From Phytohabitans rumicis (GTDB lineage Bacteria > Actinomycetota > Actinomycetes > Mycobacteriales > Micromonosporaceae), in the NCBI RefSeq assembly GCF_011764445.1, contig NZ_BLPG01000001.1:9353316-9417315 (forward strand): a stretch of 64,000 nt of DNA. The letters run 5' to 3'. The notes under the pieces were generated by a model. It made no database searches. It was not told the origin of the DNA and saw nothing but the letters and a program-made list of their open reading frames with translations. Shown piece by piece: positions 1 through 7,789 of the stretch. Numbering within the stretch: the stretch's first letter is position 1; each line of letters opens with the position of its first letter. Position numbers and translations under genes: made by a program.

Positions 1-144
1 CTCGACGTCGACGCGTTCGTCGCGGACGTGGCCGAGTACGCCAAGCTCGGCGTGACCGAGGTGCAGACGATGCCGGAGGGGCACCCGGTCGAGTTCGTCC
101 ACCAGCTCGCCGAACGGGTCGTGCCCCGGCTCGCCGACATCTGA
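1..144 (+). CDS. LLM-class F420-dependent oxidoreductase, C-terminal fragment
   Basis: Only the last 47 codons are inside the window; the reading frame is open from base 1 and ends at TGA 142-144. The visible tail has a short helix, then 'GVTEVQTMPEGHP' and a final helix ending 'VPRLADI'. This resembles the end of luciferase-like monooxygenase (LLM) family proteins that use coenzyme F420, where a closing helix follows a strand naming a target residue. The assignment rests on fewer than 50 residues, so the family is probable and the substrate unknown. The 109 bases to the next gene hold no other reading frame. Confidence 0.5.
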   Translation, partial: LDVDAFVADVAEYAKLGVTEVQTMPEGHPVEFVHQLAERVVPRLADI

Positions 145-253
145 CCGACATCTGACCATTCGTCGCGAGGTTCGTTTGCCACACGTGCCGGAGCGATACC
201 CCCTATATTGGGACAGGTTCGGACAAGGTTGACGAACGGTCCTGGGGGTACGC

Positions 254-1885
254 ATGCGTGTGCTGGCTGTCGTCCTCGCCGGTGCGATGGTCCTGGCTCC
301 GGCGGGCGCGGTGGCCGGGCCGGCGTCCGGCCCGGCCGTGCCCTCACTGGTCTGGCGGGCGTGCGCGCCTGATCTGCCGGGCTTCGAGTGCGCGACCGCG
401 CAGGTGCCGCTGGACTACGACCGGCCGCGGGGCGCGCAGATCACGCTGGCGTTGACCCGGCTGCCGGCCACCGACAAGGCCCGCCGCATCGGCTCGCTGT
501 TCCTCAACCCCGGCGGGCCGGGCGGTTCCGGCGTGGACTTCGTGCAGATCGAGGGCAAGCGGCTCTACACCGCCGAGGTGCGGGCCAGGTTCGACCTGGT
601 CGGCTTCGACCCGCGCGGCATCGCCCGCAGCACCCCGGTGCAGTGCTTCGACACCACCGACGAGGCGCTGGCCGCCCTGCCACCGTTCGCGTTCCCGTTC
701 ACCCGGGCGGAGGAGCGGGCGTGGATCGCCAGCAACCGGACGTACGCCGCCGCCTGCGCCCGCCGGGCCGGACCGATCATCGACCACATGTCGACCGCGA
801 ACGTGGCCCGCGACCTGGACCTTCTGCGCCGCGCGGTCGGTGATCGGAAGATGACCTTCGCCGGGTACTCGTACGGCTCCTACATCGGCTCCACGTACGC
901 CAACATGTTCCCGGACCGGGTCCGCGCGGTCATCGTCGACGGGGTGATCGACCCGGTGTCCTTCGCGACCGGCCGCGGCGACCAGGCCAGGACGCTGCCC
1001 GTCGACGCCCGGCTGGTCAGCGAGCAGGGCGCCTACGCGACGCTGCTGGAGTTCCTGCGGCTGTGCGACCGGGGCGGCGACAACTGCGCGTTCTCGGCGG
1101 GCGACCCGAAGCGGCGGTACGACCGGCTGGCGAAGCGGCTGCAGGCCCAGGCCCTCACCCTGCCCGACGGCGCGGGCGGCACGATCACGTTCGGCTACCA
1201 CGACCTGGTGGCCTCGACGCTCGGCGCGCTGTTCGACCCGTTCATCTGGCCGGTTTTCGCCGACCTCCTCCAGCAGATCGACACGCTGGCCCAGCCGGCA
1301 GCGGCGGCCGAGGCGCTGCGCGCCCTGCGGGCCCGGCTCGGCCAGCCGGGGCGGCGGGCGTACGAGCAGGTCCAGGAGGGCTTCGCCGGGGTCACGTGCG
1401 CGGACACGGACAACCCGGACCACGTCTCGGCCTGGGCGCGGGCCGCCCGGCGGGCGGACCAGAAGTACCCGTACTTCGGCCGGATCTGGAACTGGGGCTC
1501 CAGCATCTGCGCGTTCTGGCCGGGCCGGGACGGCGACCGGTACACCGGGCCGTTCAACCGGCGTACCGCCAACACGGTCCTGGTGATCGGCAACCGCTTC
1601 GACCCGGCCACCCGCTACCAGGACGCGGTGAGCACGGCCAGGATGCTGCCGCGGTCGTCCCTGATCACGGTCGAGGGTTGGGGGCACACCTCGCTGTTCC
1701 TGTCCTCCTGTGTGGACGGTCACGTCAGCCGGTACCTGCTCACCGGGCAGGCCCCCGGCCGGCGCGTGGTTTGCGGCGTGGATGCCATCCCCTTCGCGGG
1801 GACGACCTCACGGGACCTTGCTGGCGACGAGCTGAGCGACCGGGGCCTGCACCTTGTCCCGCCAGTGCTCCGACTTGGCCGCTAG
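254..1885 (+). CDS. Secreted alpha/beta hydrolase, tripeptidyl aminopeptidase (S33) family
   Basis: A 543-residue exported hydrolase. Residues 1-22 form a signal peptide (MRVLAVVLAGAMVLAPAGAVAG). An oxyanion-type 'LNPGGPGGSG' loop precedes the nucleophile elbow 'GYSYGSYIG', and the C-terminal TAP-like domain carries the Asp ('NRFDPATRY') and His ('GWGHTSLF') of the triad. Family members release N-terminal tripeptides or hydrolyse small esters and amides outside the cell; the substrate is not evident here. A GGGGG run just before the ATG acts as ribosome binding site. The frame runs 78 bases into the convergent lipoprotein gene. Homologues normally end soon after the 'VVCGVDAIPF' segment, so the last ~25 residues may be an unselected extension or result from a small frame error. 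Confidence 0.85.
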   Translation: MRVLAVVLAGAMVLAPAGAVAGPASGPAVPSLVWRACAPDLPGFECATAQVPLDYDRPRGAQITLALTRLPATDKARRIGSLFLNPGGPGGSGVDFVQIEGKRLYTAEVRARFDLVGFDPRGIARSTPVQCFDTTDEALAALPPFAFPFTRAEERAWIASNRTYAAACARRAGPIIDHMSTANVARDLDLLRRAVGDRKMTFAGYSYGSYIGSTYANMFPDRVRAVIVDGVIDPVSFATGRGDQARTLPVDARLVSEQGAYATLLEFLRLCDRGGDNCAFSAGDPKRRYDRLAKRLQAQALTLPDGAGGTITFGYHDLVASTLGALFDPFIWPVFADLLQQIDTLAQPAAAAEALRALRARLGQPGRRAYEQVQEGFAGVTCADTDNPDHVSAWARAARRADQKYPYFGRIWNWGSSICAFWPGRDGDRYTGPFNRRTANTVLVIGNRFDPATRYQDAVSTARMLPRSSLITVEGWGHTSLFLSSCVDGHVSRYLLTGQAPGRRVVCGVDAIPFAGTTSRDLAGDELSDRGLHLVPPVLRLGR

Positions 1886-2491
1886 GGCGGTGGGCACGCC
1901 GGCGAAGGTGCCGAACCCGGTGCCGGTCACCTCGAAGATCAGCGGCCCTTGCCGGCAGACGAGGTAGAAGGTCGCCTGTAGCCAGCTGTAACATGCCTGC
2001 GGTCCGAACCGGTCGCCGTGGTCCTCCACGCGCGGGCGGTCCGACCGCTCGCGGTCGCGGCTGAGCTGGTTGGTGTAGGCCCGGGTGACGATGTCGGGAT
2101 CAGCCAGGGCCGCGATGGAGACCTCGACCCGGGAGCGGGCGTCCTCGATCGTGGCGCCCTTGAGCCAGAACGAGAACGTGCACGAGCCCTCGGCGGCGGT
2201 CGGGGCCTTGGTGGCGAGCTGGATGACCTTGACCTTGTGCGGCGCCCGTTCGATGTCGGTCGCCTGCGGCAGCAGCGCGGTGATCTCCCCGTCGGTGAGG
2301 AACTGGCAGGCGCTGGGCCAGCTTTCGGCCGGCACCACCGTGCCGGCGGGCGCGGTGATCGGGAGCTTGGTCCCGGCCGGTCGGGCGCTACCGAAGACGA
2401 CGGGCTCGTCGACCGGCGTATCCGCACCACAACCGCCCGCGCCGCCCACCGCGACGGTCAGGGCGAGCAGGAGGGCGGCGGTTGCTTTCAT
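1808..2491 (-). CDS. Secreted lipoprotein, DUF3558-like
   Basis: A 227-residue predicted lipoprotein. Translation is placed at ATG 2491, 18 codons inside the longest open frame, because a GGAG box lies just upstream and the signal peptide then begins MKATAALLLALTVAVG with a lipobox-like 'GAGGC'. The mature part has a 'CQFLTDGEITALLPQA' segment followed by a second cysteine in 'GSCTFSFWL', the pattern of DUF3558 lipoproteins of actinobacteria, whose role is not established. It is transcribed in the same direction as the response regulator upstream (gap ~90 bases), so it may be a target or partner of that regulator; this is inference. Confidence 0.7.
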   Translation of the reverse strand: MKATAALLLALTVAVGGAGGCGADTPVDEPVVFGSARPAGTKLPITAPAGTVVPAESWPSACQFLTDGEITALLPQATDIERAPHKVKVIQLATKAPTAAEGSCTFSFWLKGATIEDARSRVEVSIAALADPDIVTRAYTNQLSRDRERSDRPRVEDHGDRFGPQACYSWLQATFYLVCRQGPLIFEVTGTGFGTFAGVPTALAAKSEHWRDKVQAPVAQLVASKVP

Positions 2492-2581
2492 GTCAGCTCC
2501 CCAGGCACTGGTCTTCGGAATGCGTCCAGAGTGCCGGGGGAGCATCGGCCGGGGAAGCGGGTCGGCCGGTAGCGGACACGC

Positions 2582-3235
2582 TCAGCGCAGCAGGTAACCG
2601 ACGCCGCGCACCGTGTGCAGCACCGCGGGTGCCCCGAGCTTGCGGCGCAGCTGGGCGACGACGACCTCCAGCACGTTCGAGGCGGGCGGGACCAGCTCGT
2701 CCCAGGCGGCGGCGATCAGCTCGTCCCGCGGCACCGGTCGCCCGGCGTCGGTGAGCAGCCGCCGGAGCACCGCGAACTCCTTCGCGGTCATGGTGAGCGG
2801 CGCGCCGGCCCGCGTGGCCTCGTGCCTGCCGGTGTCGAGCTCGATGTCCGCGTGTCGCAGCACGGGGGCCTGGCCGGCCTCGCCGCGCCGGCACAGGCTG
2901 CGTACCCGGACCACCAGCTCGGCCACCGCGAACGGTTTGACGAGGTAGTCATCGCCCCAGGCGAGACCGGCGACGCGGTCGCTCACGGCGTCCCGTGCGG
3001 TGAGGAACAGCACGGGTATGGACCAGCCGGCCTGGCGGCGCACCGCCACGTACCGCAGGGCGTCGCCGCCGGGCAGGATCCGGTCGAATACCGCGCAGTC
3101 GTAGGAGTTGACGCTCAGCGCCTCGTCCGCCTGGGGAAGGTCGGCCGCGGTGTCCACTGCGAACCCCGCGCCCCGCAGCGATGCGTCGACCGCCAACCGC
3201 AGCGCCGCGTCGTCCTCGGTGACCAGTACCCGCAC
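2582..3235 (-). CDS. OmpR/PhoB-family response regulator (no adjacent kinase)
   Basis: 217 residues: N-terminal receiver domain with acidic pocket 'TEDD', phospho-acceptor Asp in 'VFDRILPGGD' (about residue 50) and conserved Lys in 'DDYLVKPF', followed by a winged-helix DNA-binding domain ending 'LHTVRGVGYLLR'. The GTG at 3235 is the only start giving a full receiver domain, and no clear Shine-Dalgarno precedes it. No histidine kinase adjoins it. It is closely similar to the regulator at 5771-6466 (shared 'FDR-LP-GD' and 'PVLFLTARD' segments), so it may share the kinase encoded at 6463-7737. That is inferred from similarity and proximity only. Confidence 0.88.
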   Translation of the reverse strand: MRVLVTEDDAALRLAVDASLRGAGFAVDTAADLPQADEALSVNSYDCAVFDRILPGGDALRYVAVRRQAGWSIPVLFLTARDAVSDRVAGLAWGDDYLVKPFAVAELVVRVRSLCRRGEAGQAPVLRHADIELDTGRHEATRAGAPLTMTAKEFAVLRRLLTDAGRPVPRDELIAAAWDELVPPASNVLEVVVAQLRRKLGAPAVLHTVRGVGYLLR

Positions 3236-3260
3236 AATCGCAAACAGTAGCGCGCGGCCG

Positions 3261-3929
3261 TCAGCCCGCCCGTCGTGCGAGCCAGCCGCGGTCGGCCGCC
3301 TTCACCCCGGCCTGAAACCGGCTGCGGGCGCCGAGCCGGTTCATGATCGTGGACATCATGCGGCGGACCGTGCGGACGGAGATGCCCAGGCGGGCCGCCG
3401 CGGACTCGTCGGTCCAGCCGTCCGAGAGCAGCGCCAGCAGCTCCCGTTCGCGCTCGGACAGCTCGGCGCCCTGCGGGACGTCGGACGCGATGAGGGGCAC
3501 CGCCGCTGGCCAGACCCGCTCGAACAGCTCGATGATCGTGCTCACCATGCTGGGCAGCCGGAAGATGGCGACGCCGCCCGGCCGGCCGTCGCCCTGCTCG
3601 TGGGGCAGGATGGCCAGCGCTTCGTCGACGACCATCGCGTCCATGGGCACGTCCGGCAGGGTGCGTACCTCGGCGCCGGCCAGCGCGAGGCTGCCCAGCC
3701 GTGCGGCCAGCACCGGGACGGCGCGGGCGCGGTCCGGAAAGAGCACCCGGTAGCGCACTCCGCGGCGCAGGTTCTCGTAGTCGACGCGGCGCAGCGTGCC
3801 GATCGGGTCGCCGGGACCCGCGTACAGCGAGCTGGTGATCAGCACGTCGCCGGTGGCCGCCGACAGCACGGCGTCGATCCCGGCGTGCGTCGACAGCACC
3901 GCCGGGCGGGCACCGCGGGCAGCCAACAT
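3261..3929 (-). CDS. LuxR-type transcriptional regulator, coupled to the SARP gene
   Basis: 222 residues. The C-terminal ~65 residues form a LuxR-type helix-turn-helix ('LSERERELLALLSDGWTD', then 'AARLGISVRTVRRMMSTI'). The N-terminal part resembles the phospholipase-D-like/TrmB-associated sensory region seen in many actinobacterial LuxR proteins ('YRVLFPDRAR'). A longer open frame extends to 4211 but overlaps the SARP gene. ATG 3929 lies 4 bases after the SARP stop (TGA ggcg ATG), indicating translational coupling. Target genes are unknown; the pairing with a SARP suggests a joint role in pathway-specific or developmental control. Confidence 0.8.
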   Translation of the reverse strand: MLAARGARPAVLSTHAGIDAVLSAATGDVLITSSLYAGPGDPIGTLRRVDYENLRRGVRYRVLFPDRARAVPVLAARLGSLALAGAEVRTLPDVPMDAMVVDEALAILPHEQGDGRPGGVAIFRLPSMVSTIIELFERVWPAAVPLIASDVPQGAELSERERELLALLSDGWTDESAAARLGISVRTVRRMMSTIMNRLGARSRFQAGVKAADRGWLARRAG

Positions 3930-3933
3930 CGCC

Positions 3934-5682
3934 TCACGCCACCCTGCGGTGGTCGCGTAGGTGAGTCCTCGACGGGCCAGTCCCCGGCGCGGCGCACTTG
4001 GCGAGATGCCGGACGAGGCAATGGCTGCGGTAGCGCTCGGGCGAGACGACCTCCAGCAGGCCGCGGTCGACCAGCGCCTCCATCGCAGCCCGCGCCGCGC
4101 CCGCGGTGACGCCCATGGCCGGTGCCGCGGCGGCGGCGGCGAAGTCCTCGGGCAGGTCGCCCAGTGCGCGCCACGCGGCCTGCTCGGCACCGGCCAACCG
4201 CCGGCAGACATCGGCGACCGAGCGGCGGACGGTGTCGGTCAGCGTCCGGCAGGGATCGTCGTCGAGCTCGTCGGCCAGCCGCCGGACCGTCCACTGTGGT
4301 CGCGACTGGAGCCGGGCGGCGGCGTCGCGCAGCGCGGCCGGAAGGCCACCGCAGCGGCGTACGACGGCCGCGACGGCCGCCGGCTCCGCCAACGCCCGCC
4401 GGCCGGCCGCCGACCGGAACAGGGCGGCGGCGTCGACCTGCGCCAACGGCCGCAGCGCGATCCGCGCCGCGCCGTCCAGGTGCCAGCCACGGCTCGCGGT
4501 GGTCACCAGGGTCAGGCACGCGGGGGCCGCGGGCAGCAAAGGCGCCAGCCGGCCGCCGTCGGGCACGCCGTCCAGCACCAGCAGCACCCGCCGGTCGGCC
4601 AGCTCGGAGCGCCACAGCGCGGACCGCTCGTCCACATCGGACGGAACGGCCGCCGCGGGTACGCCGATGCCGCGCAGCAACCGTTCCAGGGTGTACGCCG
4701 TGTCCGGCCGGCCCTGCTGGTCGGCGCCCGACAGGTCCAGGTAGAACTGGCCGTCCGGGTAGGCCGGCGCCAGCCGGTGGGCGGCGTGCACCGCGAAGGC
4801 GGTCTTGCCCGCTCCGGCCATGCCGTCGACCAGCACCACGGGCATCAGGCCCGTCGCGGCCCGCATGACGGTGGCCAGCTCGTGCGCCCGGCCGGTCAGC
4901 GGCACGTCCCGGGGCAGCTCGCGGCGGACCTTCCCGCTCGGCGTACCGCCGGCCACCAGCCGGTACGCCTCGGTGAGCGCGGCTCCCGGCTCGACGCCTA
5001 GCTCGGTGGACAGGACCTCCCGGGCCTGCCGGTAGGCGACGATCGCCTCGGCACGCCGGCCCGCCGCGTGCAGCGTGCGCACCAGCCGTACCCAGGCCCC
5101 TTCGCGCAGCGGTGCCTCGGCGGTGACGGCCCGCAGGGTCGCCACCGCGTCCACGCCGCGGCCCAGCGCGACCTGCAGCTCGGCGAGGTGTTCGCGCGCC
5201 TCGTCGCGCTGCTGCTCGAGCCGGCTCGACACGGTCCTGGCCGCGGCGGTGTCGAGGCCGGCGAAGGGGCGCCCGCGCCACAGCCGCAGCGCCTGCTCCA
5301 GCAGGGTCGCCGCCGCGTCCGGCTCGTTCGCCGCCGCGGCTCGCCGGGCATCGGCGGTGAGCTCGCCGAACCGGTGGGCGTCCAGCTCACCGGGCCTGAC
5401 CCGGATCCGGTACGCACCGGCCCGGCGCTCGAACCGGGGCTGGCCGTCGTGGTCCGGCAGCAGACGGCGCAGCTGCCAGACGTACGTCTTCAGGTTGGCC
5501 CGGACCGAGACGGGCACGGCATGTTCCGGCCACATCGTCTCGGTCAGCTCGTCCGCCGCCACCCAGGCGTTAGGCTGCAGCAGCAAGGTTGCCAGCAGCG
5601 TGGCGGGCTTGCCCGCACCCAGCCGGCATGCCGCCGCGTCGCCGCCGTGGACCTCAAGGGGCCCCAGAACATGGAACAGCAC
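3934..5682 (-). CDS. SARP/BTAD-type regulator with NB-ARC ATPase domain
   Basis: About 582 residues. An OmpR-like winged helix starts at 'LFHVLGPLEVHGG', followed by a bacterial transcriptional activation domain ('ELDAHRFGELTADARRA...') to about residue 260. Then comes an AAA/NB-ARC module with Walker A 'DGMAGAGKTAF' and Walker B 'VLLVLDGV', plus a C-terminal winged-helix-like end. Such proteins switch on gene clusters in actinomycetes and are gated by ATP binding. I place the start at GTG 5682, preceded by GGGAGGG about 10 bases upstream; this leaves 88 bases to the divergent regulator gene for promoters. Upstream ATGs at 5736 and 5772 are possible, but the latter overlaps the divergent start codon. 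It is coupled to the downstream LuxR gene. Confidence 0.85.
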   Translation of the reverse strand: MLFHVLGPLEVHGGDAAACRLGAGKPATLLATLLLQPNAWVAADELTETMWPEHAVPVSVRANLKTYVWQLRRLLPDHDGQPRFERRAGAYRIRVRPGELDAHRFGELTADARRAAAANEPDAAATLLEQALRLWRGRPFAGLDTAAARTVSSRLEQQRDEAREHLAELQVALGRGVDAVATLRAVTAEAPLREGAWVRLVRTLHAAGRRAEAIVAYRQAREVLSTELGVEPGAALTEAYRLVAGGTPSGKVRRELPRDVPLTGRAHELATVMRAATGLMPVVLVDGMAGAGKTAFAVHAAHRLAPAYPDGQFYLDLSGADQQGRPDTAYTLERLLRGIGVPAAAVPSDVDERSALWRSELADRRVLLVLDGVPDGGRLAPLLPAAPACLTLVTTASRGWHLDGAARIALRPLAQVDAAALFRSAAGRRALAEPAAVAAVVRRCGGLPAALRDAAARLQSRPQWTVRRLADELDDDPCRTLTDTVRRSVADVCRRLAGAEQAAWRALGDLPEDFAAAAAAPAMGVTAGAARAAMEALVDRGLLEVVSPERYRSHCLVRHLAKCAAPGTGPSRTHLRDHRRVA

Positions 5683-5770
5683 CGTCGCCGCACCCTCCCG
5701 CTCGCGTTCGCCGGACCCGGAGCCCCGCGCCATCTCCACGATCGGCCCTCGGACCTGAGGTTCCGATGAC

Positions 5771-6466
5771 ATGCCCGCGGGACGGCACACCGTGCGGGTG
5801 ATGGTGGTCGAGGACGACGACGATCTGCGGCTCGCGGTCACGACCGATCTGGCCGGCGCCGGCCTGCGGGTCGACCAGGCGGTCGACATCGCCACCGCCG
5901 ACGCGGCACTGGCCGCCGGCGACTACGCCTGCGTCGTGTTCGACCGGATGCTGCCCGAGGGTGACTCCGTCCACTATGTACACCGGCGGCGCGAGCAGGG
6001 CTGGGCTGTTCCGGTGCTGTTCCTGACGGCCCGCGACAGCCTGGCCGACCGGGTGGCGGGCTTCGAGCACGGCGGCGACGACTACCTGGTCAAGCCATTC
6101 GCCATCGCGGAGCTGACGTCCCGGGTGCTGGCCTTGTGCCGGCGCGCCGGCGCCGGCCGACCCTCGGTGTTGCGCCACGCCGACCTCGTGGTGGACTGTG
6201 CCCGCCGCGAGGTGCGGCGGGCGGGTGTGCTGCTCACCCTGACTGCCAAGGAGTTCGCCGTGCTGGAGTACCTGATCGCGCGGCCGGAGCAGGCCGTGGG
6301 GCGGGACGAGCTGATCGAGCACTGCTGGGACAGCAGCACCGACCCGATGTCGAACGTGGTCGACGTGGTGGTGCGCAGGCTGCGCGGAAAGCTGCGCGAA
6401 CCGGAGCTGATTCACACCTTGCGGGGCCGCGGCTACCGGCTGGCCGGGCCGCGTCCGGGCACGTGA
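5771..6466 (+). CDS. OmpR-family response regulator of a two-component system
   Basis: 231 residues: receiver domain (acidic pair in 'VVEDDDD', phospho-Asp in 'VFDRMLPEGD', Lys in 'DDYLVKPF') and winged-helix output domain ending 'LIHTLRGRGYRL'. ATG 5771 has a GAGG box 10 bases upstream; a GTG seven codons downstream is an alternative. Its stop codon overlaps the GTG start of the kinase gene, so the two form an operon. It is divergent from the SARP gene and paralogous to the regulator at 2582-3235. The signal sensed is unknown. Confidence 0.9.
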   Translation: MPAGRHTVRVMVVEDDDDLRLAVTTDLAGAGLRVDQAVDIATADAALAAGDYACVVFDRMLPEGDSVHYVHRRREQGWAVPVLFLTARDSLADRVAGFEHGGDDYLVKPFAIAELTSRVLALCRRAGAGRPSVLRHADLVVDCARREVRRAGVLLTLTAKEFAVLEYLIARPEQAVGRDELIEHCWDSSTDPMSNVVDVVVRRLRGKLREPELIHTLRGRGYRLAGPRPGT

Positions 6467-7737
6467 GCGAGCGAACCATGAAGCACAGCAGCAGGTCGGC
6501 GGCGGACCGGTCGCGCCGGCTGCGCTGGTGGCCCACCGCGCTGTTCACCGCCATCAACACCATCGGGCTGTCCGTCCTCGGTTGGCTGCTGATCGACCAA
6601 GACGCGCAGCGGCGGGAGGAGCGGCTGGACGCGGAGCTGCTTCGGGTGACGTCGGTCGTGCTCCGGTTGGTCCAGTACGACGGCACGCTCAACACGACGT
6701 TCGTCAACCGGGACGAGATCAACACCCAGTGCCCGCAGTTCGCGATCCTCCCCGGGGAGGCCGCGCGGTTCTCCGGCCACGTCAGCCAGCGCACCTGCGT
6801 ACCGGTGGATCCCGCGACGCTGGCCGGCCTCGCCGAGCTGGGGGTGCGCAGCGGCTACCGGCTGCACAGCTACGAGCGGGGCACCGGCGATGAGCTGGTA
6901 CGGGTCGGCGTCGAGCCGTTTCGCAGCACCGACGGGCAGTTCATCGGGGCCATCGTCGCGGTGGCGGACGCGACGGGGCAGGAGGACGGGCACGACCGGA
7001 TGATCCTGCTGGTCATCGGTGGCGTCGTGCTGCTGGCCGCCGCCGGCGGGTTGGCCGGCCACCTGCTGTCCGGCCGGGTGACGCGGCCGGTCGTGGCCGC
7101 CCTGGAGCAGCAGGAGGTGCTCCTGGCCGACACCGCGCACGACCTGCGTACGCCGGTGGCGGGGCTGCGGGCGCTGGCCGAGACGGCGCAGGCCAACCCG
7201 GACCAGCATGCCGACCTGATGGCTCGCGCGGTGGACCTTGCGGCGCGGATGGGCACGATCATCGACGGCCTGCTGATGCGCGCGCGGCTGGCCGCCGGGG
7301 TCGAGCAGTTGGCCATCCAGCCGGTGTGGCTGGACCAGCTGGTCACCACCGTCGTGGAGGAGACGCCCACCGGCGACGCGCAGGTCACGGTGACGGTGGC
7401 GGCGACCAAGGTGAACGCCGACCCCGGGCTGGTCCAGCGGGCCGTCGGCAACCTGCTGGACAACGCGCTGCGGCACGGGCGGCGACCGGACGCCCCCGCC
7501 GTCGTCCACATCACCGTCGCGGGCGGGCGCGTCATGGTGGCCGACCACGGACCGGGCATCGACGCCTCGGTGGCCAGGGAGAGCTTCGACCGGTTCAGCA
7601 GCAGCGGCGGGTCCAGCGGGCTCGGACTGTCCATCGTGCGCTGGGTGGCCCAGGCACACGGCGGCACGCTGCGGGTGTACAACGCGGAGGAGGGCGGCGC
7701 GATATTCGAGTTGGTGCTGCCGGCCGCCGAGTCCTGA
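6463..7737 (+). CDS. Membrane sensor histidine kinase
   Basis: About 424 residues. Two transmembrane helices ('LFTAINTIGLSVLGWLLI' and 'MILLVIGGVVLLAAAGGLAG') bracket an extracytoplasmic sensor region of roughly 140 residues containing two cysteines ('NTQCPQF', 'RTCVPV') that could form a disulfide. The cytoplasmic part has an H-box 'DTAHDLRTPVAG', N-box 'NLLDNALRHG', G1 'DHGPGID' and G2 'SGLGLSIV', so it should autophosphorylate and signal to the regulator at 5771. GTG 6463 overlaps the regulator stop (GTGA); ATG 6478 in the same frame is an alternative start. Confidence 0.9.
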   Translation: MSERTMKHSSRSAADRSRRLRWWPTALFTAINTIGLSVLGWLLIDQDAQRREERLDAELLRVTSVVLRLVQYDGTLNTTFVNRDEINTQCPQFAILPGEAARFSGHVSQRTCVPVDPATLAGLAELGVRSGYRLHSYERGTGDELVRVGVEPFRSTDGQFIGAIVAVADATGQEDGHDRMILLVIGGVVLLAAAGGLAGHLLSGRVTRPVVAALEQQEVLLADTAHDLRTPVAGLRALAETAQANPDQHADLMARAVDLAARMGTIIDGLLMRARLAAGVEQLAIQPVWLDQLVTTVVEETPTGDAQVTVTVAATKVNADPGLVQRAVGNLLDNALRHGRRPDAPAVVHITVAGGRVMVADHGPGIDASVARESFDRFSSSGGSSGLGLSIVRWVAQAHGGTLRVYNAEEGGAIFELVLPAAES

Positions 7738-7789
7738 GCCGTGTACCCACTATGGACCGGATCTATACGGCTGCTTCTATGCTCGGCGT

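Noticed and set aside
344-1723. Long open frames antisense to conserved genes throughout the window
   Set aside because: These are expected shadows in very high GC DNA. They lack third-position G/C bias and recognisable domains.
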